Assembly: GCF_009796285.1 (NCBI RefSeq)
Contig: NZ_CP047020.1
Span: forward strand, 3,968,001-4,032,000
Reading direction: 5' to 3'
DNA: 64,000 nucleotides
Source: Streptomyces broussonetiae
GTDB taxonomy: Bacteria > Actinomycetota > Actinomycetes > Streptomycetales > Streptomycetaceae
Each line of letters begins with the position of its first letter. The stretch's first letter is position 1. Position numbers and translations under genes: made by a program. The notes below the pieces were generated by a model. It saw nothing but the letters and a program-made list of their open reading frames with translations, was not told the origin of the DNA and ran no database searches. Shown in pieces: positions 43,670-51,677 of this stretch.

Positions 43670-44938
43670 ATGAACCGTCTCCGTGTCAACACCGGCGGGG
43701 TCCTCGGCGTCACCGTCCTGTGGCCGGCCACCCGCGCCCTGATGCTGTGGCTGCTCGCCCACGACAGCGCCCCGCTGCTGGGCGGGGGCGCGGTGGCACG
43801 TGAGGTGTCACACCTGTACCAGCAGTGGTACGGCGTCCTCGCGCACGGCACGTTCCCTGCGGACGACACGCTGTGGCAGTACCCGCCGGGCGCGGGCGCG
43901 GTACTGCTGGCGCCGGGGCTGGTGCCGGGACTGACGTACTTCCAGGCCTTCGTGGCCCTGACGCTGGCCGGGGACGCGCTGGTCACGGTGGCGCTGGTGC
44001 GCGCGGGCACGCGCGCGGGACGCAGTCTGCGCGGTGCGGCCCTGTGGACGGGCGGCCTGCCGCTGCTGCTCCAGCTCCCGCTCGCCCGCTACGACGTGCA
44101 GGTCACCGCCCTGGCCGTGCTCTCCCTGCTGACGCTGACGCGCTCCCCGCGCGCGGGCGGTGCGTGCGCGGCGCTGGGCGCGCTGGTGAAGGGATGGCCG
44201 GCGCTGGCGCTGCTGGGCGCGCCCCGGGGGCCGGCGGCGCGCGGGGCGTGGACGTGGGCGACGGCCACCGGGGCCGTCGCGCTGGGGCTGCTCACCGTTG
44301 TGTTCCGCGACCCGTTGTCCTTTCTGCGGCAGCAGGGCGGGCGTGGGGTGCAGATCGAGTCGCTCGGCGGTACGGCGCTGAACCTGGCGCGGCACGCCGG
44401 CTGGCCCGGCCGGGAGCGTTATCAGTACGGCTCCGCCGAGCTGGTCGGCCCGAACGTGGACACCGTTGCCACGGTCTGCCTGGCGCTGACGGCGGTCTCG
44501 TTCGGGCTGCTGGTGGTGTGGCGGGTGCGGGCGCGCCGCTGGAGCGAGGCCACACCGTTCGACGCGGCACTGTGTGCGGTGCTGCTGTTCACGGTGACCA
44601 GCCGGGTCATCAGCCCGCAGTACATGATCTGGCTGCTCGGCCTGTCCGCCGTGTGTCTGACCTCACGGCACACCAGCCAGCGGCCGGTCGCGGTGCTGGT
44701 CCTGGCGGCGACCGCGCTGAGTACGGTGGTGTTCCCGATGACCTACGGTGAGGTGATCGACGGCACCTGGACCGGCTGCCTGCTGATGCTGGCCCGCAAC
44801 GGAATCCTGACGGCCGCGGCCGTACTGTCGTTCGTCCGGCTGTGGCGGGCGGCACGACCGCAGGTAAAGAGCAGGCAAAGAACGGAACCCCGAGCCGGCT
44901 CCGACCGCCTTCCGGGCCAAGTCGTAAGCATCTCTTAA
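43670..44938 (+). CDS. GT87-like (DUF2029) membrane glycosyltransferase
   Basis: A 422-residue polytopic membrane protein of about ten helices. The first external loop has the GT-C pattern AREVSHLYQQWYGVLAHGTFPADDTLWQYPPGAG, with acidic residues at the expected sites (read in parts, residues ~44-75). The region FTVTSRVISPQYMIWLLG is typical of GT87 mannosyl/arabinosyltransferase relatives. Such enzymes use polyprenyl-phosphate sugars outside the membrane. It is divergent from the frameshifted GT39-like gene and 35 bases upstream of a GT2 gene. Confidence 0.82.
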   Translation: MNRLRVNTGGVLGVTVLWPATRALMLWLLAHDSAPLLGGGAVAREVSHLYQQWYGVLAHGTFPADDTLWQYPPGAGAVLLAPGLVPGLTYFQAFVALTLAGDALVTVALVRAGTRAGRSLRGAALWTGGLPLLLQLPLARYDVQVTALAVLSLLTLTRSPRAGGACAALGALVKGWPALALLGAPRGPAARGAWTWATATGAVALGLLTVVFRDPLSFLRQQGGRGVQIESLGGTALNLARHAGWPGRERYQYGSAELVGPNVDTVATVCLALTAVSFGLLVVWRVRARRWSEATPFDAALCAVLLFTVTSRVISPQYMIWLLGLSAVCLTSRHTSQRPVAVLVLAATALSTVVFPMTYGEVIDGTWTGCLLMLARNGILTAAAVLSFVRLWRAARPQVKSRQRTEPRAGSDRLPGQVVSIS

Positions 44939-44973
44939 CCTAGGATTACCGAAAATTTCTACGCTCCCGGCCC

Positions 44974-46704
44974 GTGGACCCCATGCGACCAGACCCGCAA
45001 GACCCGCAAGCCCCGCACAGCACGTCCGACACGCCTGACGCGTCGGACGTGGCAGACATAGCCGACACCGTCGGCACGGCCGATCCGGCCGGCACCGCTG
45101 AGCCGGCACGCCCGGCGCAGGTCGCCGTCGTCGTCATCGGCTACAACGACGTCACTCATGTGGGCGATGCCGTGCGCTCGGCGCTGGCGCAGGGGCCGGC
45201 GGTCGGCGAGGTCGTCGCCGTGGACGACTGCTCCGCGGACGGCAGCGCCGACCTGCTCGACCGGCTGGCCGCCGAGGAGCCCCGGCTGCGGGTGGTGCGC
45301 CGCAGCGAGAACAGCGGCGGCTGCGGCAGCCCGCGCAACGACGGCATCGACGCGGTGACGGCGCCGTACGTGATGTTCCTGGACAGCGACGACGTGCTGC
45401 CGCCCGGTGCGGTGGACGCACTGCTGACGGCGGCCACGCAGGCGCGCGCCGAGGTCACGGCCGGGCTGTGTGTGCGCCGGGAGCTGCCCTCGGGGCGCGA
45501 GCAGCCCTGGCAGGCGCCCCTCTACACGGCGCACACCGTCCTCGCGAGCCCCGCACAGCACCCCCGGCTGGTCCACGACACGCTGTGCGTCAACAAGCTG
45601 TACCGCACCGACTTCCTGCGCGAGCACGGCATCCGCTTCCCGGAGGGCCGTTTCCACTACGAGGACATCGTCTTCACCGCGCGCGTGCTGGCCGCCGGCC
45701 CGCGCATGGCGCTCATACCGGACCGCGTGTACGTGTGGCACGTGCGCCGTTCCGCCGAACAGCTGTCGATCTCACTGGACCGGGACCGCATCGGGAACTG
45801 GCAGTCGCGCACCGAGGCGTGCGCGCAGGCGTACGAGATCCTGTTGGGCGCCGGGCAGAAGGAGCTGGCGCGGGCGGCGCGGGCCAAGTTCCTCGACCAC
45901 GAGGTGCGCATGTACACGCGCGAGCTGGGGTTGCGCGATCCGGGCTACCAGCGCGCGTGGTGGACGCACACCCAGGAGTACCTCGCGCGCTACGACGCCG
46001 CCGACTGGGAGCTGAACCCGGGAGCTCCGGGCCGCGTCCTCGCCCGGGTCGTCCTGGAGTCGCCCGAGCCCCGCGACCTGCCCCGCCTGCGGGAGCTGGC
46101 CGCACGCCCGGCGCGCCTGCTGCCGCCGTACGCCCGGGACGCCGACGGCGTCCCCGTCTGGTCCGCCGATCTCCCCCAGGTCACCCTGGAGCCGTTCCTG
46201 ACCCGCCCCACCGAGATCCTCCCGCTCGCGGTGGACGCGCAACTGCGCCTGAGCGCGCGTGCCGCACGCCTGCACCTGCGGCTGCACGAGATGTACGGCA
46301 GGGTGGCCGAGGCGGCCCCGCGCGAGGTGGACGTGACGTGGGGCGCGCGCGACGACGAGCGCGCGTGGGGGCGCACGACGGTCGCGCTCACGCCCTCCAG
46401 CGCCGGGACGGACGCGGACAGCTGGTTCGCCGACGTGCCCGTCGACCTGCCCGCGCTCGGTGCGGGCACCTGGGATCTGCGCCTGACCGTGCGCTTCGCG
46501 GACGGCAAGGAGCGGGAGATCACGGCGCACGCCCTGGCGGGCGCCGGCCGGCTGCGCCGGCGCGCCGTCCCGAGCGTCCGGCACGGTGTGCTCCTGGTAC
46601 AGCCGTACGCGACGCACTCCGGCGCACTGGCCCTGCGGATCGCGAGCGGCGCAAGCGGGGCGGTACGGGTGGCCCGCGGACGCCTGAAGCGCCTGCTGCG
46701 CTAG
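44974..46704 (+). CDS. GT2 glycosyltransferase with C-terminal beta-rich domain
   Basis: A 576-residue cytoplasmic enzyme. After an Asp/Thr/Ala-rich tail of ~45 residues comes the GT-A fold: VAVVVIGYNDVTHVGDAVRSAL, VAVDDCSADGS, ENSGGCGSPRNDGID, and VMFLDSDDVLPPG with the DxD metal motif. The part past ~residue 390 (VTLEPFLTRPTEILPLAVDAQLRLSAR and WDLRLTVRFADGKERE) looks like a beta-sandwich found in teichoic-acid TarS/TarP-like transferases. It is a close paralogue of the enzyme at 53894-55573. GTG start; an ATG three codons downstream is an alternative. Confidence 0.85.
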   Translation: MDPMRPDPQDPQAPHSTSDTPDASDVADIADTVGTADPAGTAEPARPAQVAVVVIGYNDVTHVGDAVRSALAQGPAVGEVVAVDDCSADGSADLLDRLAAEEPRLRVVRRSENSGGCGSPRNDGIDAVTAPYVMFLDSDDVLPPGAVDALLTAATQARAEVTAGLCVRRELPSGREQPWQAPLYTAHTVLASPAQHPRLVHDTLCVNKLYRTDFLREHGIRFPEGRFHYEDIVFTARVLAAGPRMALIPDRVYVWHVRRSAEQLSISLDRDRIGNWQSRTEACAQAYEILLGAGQKELARAARAKFLDHEVRMYTRELGLRDPGYQRAWWTHTQEYLARYDAADWELNPGAPGRVLARVVLESPEPRDLPRLRELAARPARLLPPYARDADGVPVWSADLPQVTLEPFLTRPTEILPLAVDAQLRLSARAARLHLRLHEMYGRVAEAAPREVDVTWGARDDERAWGRTTVALTPSSAGTDADSWFADVPVDLPALGAGTWDLRLTVRFADGKEREITAHALAGAGRLRRRAVPSVRHGVLLVQPYATHSGALALRIASGASGAVRVARGRLKRLLR

Positions 46705-46705
46705 A

Positions 46706-46751
46706 ACGGCCGGTACGCGCGCGCTGCGCCGGTACGGCCGGTACGCGCGCG
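46706..46751. repeat. Direct repeat between GT2 and galE
   Basis: ACGGCCGGTACGCGCGCG occurs at 46706-46723 and again at 46734-46751, two bases after the GT2 stop. It contains self-complementary GCGCGC and may act as a weak terminator. The rest of the 182-base gap shows nothing else clear. Confidence 0.5.
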
Positions 46752-46886
46752 TGCCGCCGCCCACCCGTCGCACCCGCCGCGTGCCTGTCACGTCGCGGCT
46801 GCCGCACACCTGCTGCTTCACTGAAAGACGCCCGCTGCTCCACCGAGCGGTTCCACGGGCCGACTGACAAGGGGATGGCCTCTTCC

Positions 46887-47867
46887 ATGACCTGGCTGAT
46901 CACCGGCGGTGCCGGATACATCGGGGCACACGTCGTACGAGCGATGACCGAGGCGGGCGAGCGCACGGTCGTCTACGACGACCTGTCCACGGGCATCGCC
47001 GAGCGCGTGCCGGCGGAGGTCCCGCTGGTGCAGGGCTCCACCCTGGACGCCGAGCGGGTGGCCCGCACCCTCGCCGAGCACGAGATCAGCGGGGTCGTGC
47101 ACCTCGCGGCCAAGAAGCAGGTGGGCGAGTCGGTGGACCTCCCGCTGCACTACTACCGCGAGAACGTGGAGGGCCTGCGGGTCCTGCTCGAGGCGGTCAC
47201 GGCCGCGGAGGTCCCGTCCTTCCTGTTCTCCTCCTCGGCGGCCGTCTACGGCATGCCCGACGTCGACCTGGTGACGGAGGAGACCCCCTGCGTCCCGATG
47301 TCCCCGTACGGCGAGACGAAGCTGGCCGGCGAATGGCTGGTCCGTGCGACGGGCAGGGCGACGGGTCTGTCCACCGCGTCCCTGCGCTACTTCAACGTGG
47401 CGGGCGCGGCCACCCCCGAACTCGCCGACACCGGGGTCTTCAACCTGATCCCGATGGTCTTCGAGAAGCTCACCGAGGGCGCTGCGCCGCGCATCTTCGG
47501 CGACGACTACGCCACGCCGGACGGCACCTGCGTGCGCGACTACATCCACGTGGTGGACCTCGCCGAGGCGCACGTCACCGTCGCCCGCGCCCTGCGCTCG
47601 GCCCCCGGCACGGATCTGACCGTGAACATCGGCCGCGGCGAAGGCGTCTCCGTCCGCGAGATGATCGACCGGATCAACGCGGTCACCGGCTACGACCGCC
47701 CTGCGACGGTCACTCCGCGGCGCCCCGGCGACCCGGCCCGCGTCGTCGCCTCGGCGGCCCGCATCGGCACCGAGCTGGGCTGGCAGGCCAAGTACGACGT
47801 CCACGACATGATCACCTCGGCCTGGGAGGGCTGGGTCCACCACCACCCGGAGGCTGCCCGGTCGTAG
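46887..47867 (+). CDS. galE: UDP-glucose 4-epimerase
   Basis: A 326-residue short-chain dehydrogenase-type epimerase. The NAD-binding motif is WLITGGAGYIGAHVV, the catalytic Ser is in FLFSSSAAVYG and the YxxxK motif is SPYGETKLAGE; a GalE-typical RYFNVAGA and DYIHVVDLAEAH follow. It interconverts UDP-Glc and UDP-Gal, supplying sugar donors for the surrounding wall-polymer transferases. Start at 46887 (MTWLITGG) gives better ribosome-site spacing from AAGGGG than the ATG at 46875. Confidence 0.94.
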   Translation: MTWLITGGAGYIGAHVVRAMTEAGERTVVYDDLSTGIAERVPAEVPLVQGSTLDAERVARTLAEHEISGVVHLAAKKQVGESVDLPLHYYRENVEGLRVLLEAVTAAEVPSFLFSSSAAVYGMPDVDLVTEETPCVPMSPYGETKLAGEWLVRATGRATGLSTASLRYFNVAGAATPELADTGVFNLIPMVFEKLTEGAAPRIFGDDYATPDGTCVRDYIHVVDLAEAHVTVARALRSAPGTDLTVNIGRGEGVSVREMIDRINAVTGYDRPATVTPRRPGDPARVVASAARIGTELGWQAKYDVHDMITSAWEGWVHHHPEAARS

Positions 47868-47877
47868 CCTCCCCGGC

Positions 47878-48842
47878 ATGACCCCGGTGGAACGCGCCCC
47901 CGGCGCCGCACTCGGCTCCGCCGTGGGCGACGCCCTCGGAGCCCCCTTCGAGTTCGGCCCCGAGGGCGCGTTCTCCGCCCGTTTCCCGCGCCCCGGGCAC
48001 GGCGGCGAGATGTGCGGGGGCGGCGGCCGGGAGCCGGGCGAGGCGACGGACGACACCCGGATGGCGGTGCTGAGCGCCGAGTCCCTGGTGGAGCACGGCG
48101 GCCTGGACCTCGCGGACGTCTTCCACCGCTTCCGGACGCGGGCCGCCGCCGACCCCAGGGACATCGGCCTCATCGGCCTCCAGACGGAGACGTTGCCGAC
48201 CGGCGGCGCCCCTGGGACACCGCGGCGGCACTCCATTTCCGGAGCAACGGGCGGGCGGCGGGCAACGGCTCCCTGATGCGAGCGGCCCCTCAGCGGTCCA
48301 CTTCGCCCACCAGGGCCGCGCCACCACCATGACCGCCGCCCGCCGTCTCACCGCTCTCCCCCACGGCGACCCCGCGGCCCGGGAGGGCACGGCGGCCCTG
48401 CAGGAACTGACCCGGGTGGCGCTGACCGGGGCGGACCCGCTCGGCGCCGTACCGGACACCCTGAGCGCCCTGCACCCCACCCACCGGCAGCGCTACGCCG
48501 TGGTTCTCTCCCCCCGACCGGCATCCGGACCGGGCCACGGAGTTCGACGCAGCGGTCCGGCCGTGCCTGGGCTCGGCCGTGTGGGCCCTGCGGACCACGG
48601 GGTCGTACGAGGAGGCGGTCCGCCCGGCGACCGGCCTCGGCGGCGACACGGACACCGTGGCAGCGGTCACCGGGCGCCGACGGGTGCGGTGTACGGCCCG
48701 AGCGCGATACCGGCCCGCTGTACCGGGCCCTGCACGTGCCGCTGCCGGGGTTCGGCGGACGGCTGCTGCGCGCCCAGGACCTGCTGGAACGGACCGAGAG
48801 GCTCCTCGCCCCCAAGGCCGCGCAGCCCCCGCGCCACGCGCC
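47878..48842 (+). pseudogene. ADP-ribosylglycohydrolase family gene, multiply frameshifted
   Basis: The start is intact: MTPVERAPGAALGSAVGDALGAPFEF, then the metal-binding EATDDTRMAVL, to about 48210. The family sequence then jumps frame: PWDTAAALHFRSNGRAAGNGSLMRAAP, ALQELTRVALTGADPLG, RTTGSYEEAVRPATGLGGDTDTVAAVTG (with the second metal site GGDTD) and LPGFGGRLLRAQDLLERTERL lie in successive different frames. At least three frameshifts plus internal loss have occurred, so this is decayed, not a sequencing slip. An intact form would hydrolyse ADP-ribosyl bonds. Confidence 0.85.
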
Positions 48843-49469
48843 CTACAACGCCTTCAACGCCCCCGCCGTGGCCCGGGCCAGATTCGCCAGGTACCCCTTG
48901 GGCAGCTTGGGCGACCGGATCACCACCGCTCGCCAGTACAGCGGACCGGAGATCATGTCCAGAGCGAGGTCGGGATCGATGCCCGGCCGTACCTCTCCCC
49001 TGGCCTCCGCCGCCGCGATGATCTTGCTGGCCACGCCCTCCTGGCCGTCCCGCAGCGCCTTCTGGAAGGCCTCCGCGATATCGGGATTGCGGGCCGCCTC
49101 GGCCTGGAGGTCGGGGATGATCTGCGAGGCCACCGGGTGGCGCAGGGCGCGCGAGGTGACCTCGTACAGAAGGCGCAGGTCGTCCTCCAGGGAGCCCGTG
49201 TCGGGCGCCGGAAGGCCCAGAACCGCCATCGCCGACACCACGTCCAGGACCAGGTGCAGCTTGGAGCGCCACCGGCGGTACACCGCGGTCTTGCCGACAC
49301 CCGCCCGGCGCGCGATGCCCTCGATGGACATGCGGGCGTAGCCGACCGCCGCGAGCTCCTCGAAGACCGCCGCCCGGATGGCTTCGGTCACATCCTCCCG
49401 GAGCACCGCAGCTCCGGCAGGAGCCCTGCGGCGTGCACGCTTCGGGATCTCGTCGGCGTTCGTCGTCAT
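48843..49469 (-). CDS. TetR-family transcriptional regulator
   Basis: A 208-residue repressor. The N-terminal helix-turn-helix is FEELAAVGYARMSIEGIARRAGVGKTAVYRRWRSK, read from about residue 36. The C-terminal domain (residues 70-205) is of the TetR_C type with PLYWRAVVI. It is divergent from the polysaccharide-export ABC operon. Two near-identical 23-base elements sit in the 201-base gap (49494-49516, 49542-49564) and are strong operator candidates, so it probably controls itself and perhaps the exporter. Confidence 0.92.
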   Translation of the reverse strand: MTTNADEIPKRARRRAPAGAAVLREDVTEAIRAAVFEELAAVGYARMSIEGIARRAGVGKTAVYRRWRSKLHLVLDVVSAMAVLGLPAPDTGSLEDDLRLLYEVTSRALRHPVASQIIPDLQAEAARNPDIAEAFQKALRDGQEGVASKIIAAAEARGEVRPGIDPDLALDMISGPLYWRAVVIRSPKLPKGYLANLARATAGALKAL

Positions 49470-49493
49470 GACTCACAGCATAGGTGCGCGACG

Positions 49494-49516
49494 ACGATAC
49501 GGTTGCGTTCCGACGT
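49494..49516. promoter_or_regulatory. TetR operator candidate, copy 1
   Basis: A 23-base element beginning ACGATACGG and ending CCGACGT. It starts 24 bases upstream of the tetR start codon and is repeated with four changes at 49542. Confidence 0.6.
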
Positions 49517-49541
49517 CGATTGGCTCTAGTCTCGCGTTGCG

Positions 49542-49564
49542 ACGATACGGCCCCGTCCCGACGT
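49542..49564. promoter_or_regulatory. TetR operator candidate, copy 2
   Basis: Second copy of the same 23-base element, starting exactly 48 bases after copy 1. It differs only at TTG to CCC in the middle and one T to C near the right arm, and is closer to the exporter gene. Confidence 0.6.
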
Positions 49565-49670
49565 AAGAGAACGTGAAGAGAAGCGTAAGGAAACATCGGA
49601 CGGATGACCCCGACGCGCCCCGGCGGCCAGCCGGACGCGCCTCCCCCTCCCTCGAGCGAAAGCAGCGGAT

Positions 49671-50582
49671 GTGAGCCAGGTCCTCGACACACCGCCCCCC
49701 ACCCAGGCCCCGGACGACGATCTCGCGGCACTCGCCGCCCGGCACGGCCTGACGGTCAGCGGCGCCCGCCCGACCCTGCCTGCGTACATCCGCCAGCTGT
49801 GGGACCGGCGCCACTTCATCACCGCCTTCGCCACCGCCAAGCTCACCGCGCAGTACAGCGAGGCGAAGCTCGGCCAGGTCTGGCAGGTCATGACCCCGCT
49901 GCTGAACGCCGCGGTCTACTACTTCATCTTCGGTGTGCTGCTCGGCTCCAAGAAGGGCGTGCCGGACTACATCCCGTTCCTGGTCACCGGCGTGTTCGTG
50001 TGGACGTTCACACAGAGCTCGATCCAGGTCGGCACCCGGGCGATCTCCGGCAACCTCGGCCTGGTGCGCGCCCTGCACTTCCCGCGCGCCGCCCTGCCGA
50101 TCTCCTTCTGCATCCAGCAGCTGCAGCAGCTGCTGTTCTCGATGGCCGCGCTGGTCGTCATCCTGCTCTGCTTCGGCCTGCCGATCTCCCTGTCCTGGCT
50201 GCTGGTGATCCCGGCGCTGGTCCTCCAGTTCGTGTTCAACGCCGGCATGTCGCTGATCATGGCCCGCCTGGGCGCCAAGACCCCGGACATCGCCCAGCTG
50301 ATGCCGTTCATCCTGCGCACCTGGATGTACATGTCCGGTGTGATGTGGAGCATCAGCAAGCTCACCAAGAGCGACCACCTGCCGCACATCGTCACGGTCC
50401 TGCTGGAGAGCAACCCGGCCGCGGTCTACATCGACCTCATGCGCTACTCACTGATCGCCAGCTTCCACGCCAAGCAGCTGCCCCCGCACGTGTGGCCGCT
50501 CGCCGTCGGCTGGGCCCTGGCCGCCGGCATCGGCGGCTTCATCTACTTCTGGAAGGCAGAGGAGAAGTACGGCCGTGGCTGA
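49671..50582 (+). CDS. ABC-2 type polysaccharide/teichoic acid export permease (TagG/Wzm-like)
   Basis: A 303-residue permease with about six helices. The N-terminal amphipathic part IRQLWDRRHFITAFATAKLTAQYSEAKLGQVW is typical of Wzm/TagG, and LWxVMTPLLNAAVYYFIF-like sequence begins helix 1. It forms the membrane channel that flips the finished wall glycopolymer on its lipid carrier. GTG start with a weak AGCGGA site. It overlaps the ATPase gene by eight bases. Confidence 0.92.
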   Translation: MSQVLDTPPPTQAPDDDLAALAARHGLTVSGARPTLPAYIRQLWDRRHFITAFATAKLTAQYSEAKLGQVWQVMTPLLNAAVYYFIFGVLLGSKKGVPDYIPFLVTGVFVWTFTQSSIQVGTRAISGNLGLVRALHFPRAALPISFCIQQLQQLLFSMAALVVILLCFGLPISLSWLLVIPALVLQFVFNAGMSLIMARLGAKTPDIAQLMPFILRTWMYMSGVMWSISKLTKSDHLPHIVTVLLESNPAAVYIDLMRYSLIASFHAKQLPPHVWPLAVGWALAAGIGGFIYFWKAEEKYGRG

Positions 50583-51468
50583 GCAGACTCCCGAGAACCC
50601 CGAACTCCTCGGCGACGAGGCCGAGACCCCCGAGGCACGCGAGATGCGCGAGCGCTACGAGCGCCTCGCGAAGGCCAAGACGGTCCCCACGATCGTCGTC
50701 GACAACGTCGACATCGTCTACCGCGTTCACGGCACCGGCTCCGGCCGCGGCTCCGCCACCGCCGCCCTCAACCGCATCATGCGCCGCAAGCAGGCCGAGA
50801 AGGCGGCGGGCGTGCGCACGGTGCACGCCGTGAAGAAGGTCTCGTTCGTCGCCTACAAGGGCGAGGCGGTCGGCCTGATCGGCACCAACGGCTCCGGCAA
50901 GTCGACCCTGCTCAAGGCGATCGCCGGCGTGCTCCCGGTGGAGAACGGCCACATCTACACCAACGGCCAGCCCTCCCTGCTCGGCGTCAACGCGGCTCTG
51001 ATGAACGACCTCACCGGCGAGCGCAACGTCTGGCTCGGCGGTCTCGCCATGGGCATGTCGCGCGAGGAGGTTCGGGAGCGTTATCAGGACATCGTCGACT
51101 TCTCCGGGATCAACGAGAAGGGCGACTTCATCACCCTGCCGATGCGGACGTACTCCTCCGGCATGGCCGCCCGGCTGCGCTTCTCCATCGCCGCCGCCAA
51201 GGACCACGACGTCCTGCTGATCGACGAGGCCCTGGCCACCGGTGACCGCAGGTTCCAGATGCGTTCGGAGGACCGGATCCGCGAGCTGCGCGAGAAGGCG
51301 GGCACGGTCTTCCTGGTCAGCCACAACAACAAGTCGATCCGCGACACCTGCGAGCGGACCATCTGGCTGGAGCGTGGCGAGCTGCGCATGGATGGACCGA
51401 CCGAGGAGGTCATGAAGGAGTACGAGGCCTTCAGCGGCGAAAAGGGCAGCAAGAAGAAGGCTGCCTGA
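50575..51468 (+). CDS. ABC polysaccharide/teichoic acid export ATPase (TagH/Wzt-like)
   Basis: A 297-residue ATPase driving the TagG-like permease. Walker A is IGTNGSGKST, the signature region is RTYSSGMAARLRFSIA, Walker B is VLLIDEALATGD and the switch His is in FLVSHNNKSI. An N-terminal extension of ~45 residues (Glu-rich) precedes the nucleotide-binding domain, and a segment rich in Arg/Lys (ALNRIMRRKQAEKAAG) is inserted before Walker A, as in other Gram-positive TagH proteins. There is no C-terminal carbohydrate-binding domain, so polymer length control should lie elsewhere. It overlaps the permease gene. Confidence 0.94.
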   Translation: MAEQTPENPELLGDEAETPEAREMRERYERLAKAKTVPTIVVDNVDIVYRVHGTGSGRGSATAALNRIMRRKQAEKAAGVRTVHAVKKVSFVAYKGEAVGLIGTNGSGKSTLLKAIAGVLPVENGHIYTNGQPSLLGVNAALMNDLTGERNVWLGGLAMGMSREEVRERYQDIVDFSGINEKGDFITLPMRTYSSGMAARLRFSIAAAKDHDVLLIDEALATGDRRFQMRSEDRIRELREKAGTVFLVSHNNKSIRDTCERTIWLERGELRMDGPTEEVMKEYEAFSGEKGSKKKAA

Positions 51469-51677
51469 CCGGCCCCGGTTAACAGTTCGTAAGAAATATA
51501 GTAAGAAGGCGGCCGAAAAGTTACGGTTGCCGAAACCCCAGGCCACGGAAGCTCGTCTTCCTCTCTGGGGCCCCGCCCTGGCCGCCCTCTTACTTCATCT
51601 CGGTTATCCTTTTCATACACTTCGTGACAGTATGTTATGAAGATTGGCCAACCCTTGACCCAAAGGAGTCCCCTGCG
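51469..51677 (+). promoter_or_regulatory. AT-richer promoter region upstream of the TagF-like gene
   Basis: A 209-base gap clearly less GC-rich than its surroundings. It contains an inverted repeat TTCATA-N18-TATGAA (51612-51641) and, immediately after, the 15-mer GATTGGCCAACCCTT (51642-51656) that also occurs at 43594. An AAAGGAG ribosome site precedes the ATG at 51678. This looks like a regulated promoter, but no -10/-35 is assigned. Confidence 0.5.
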
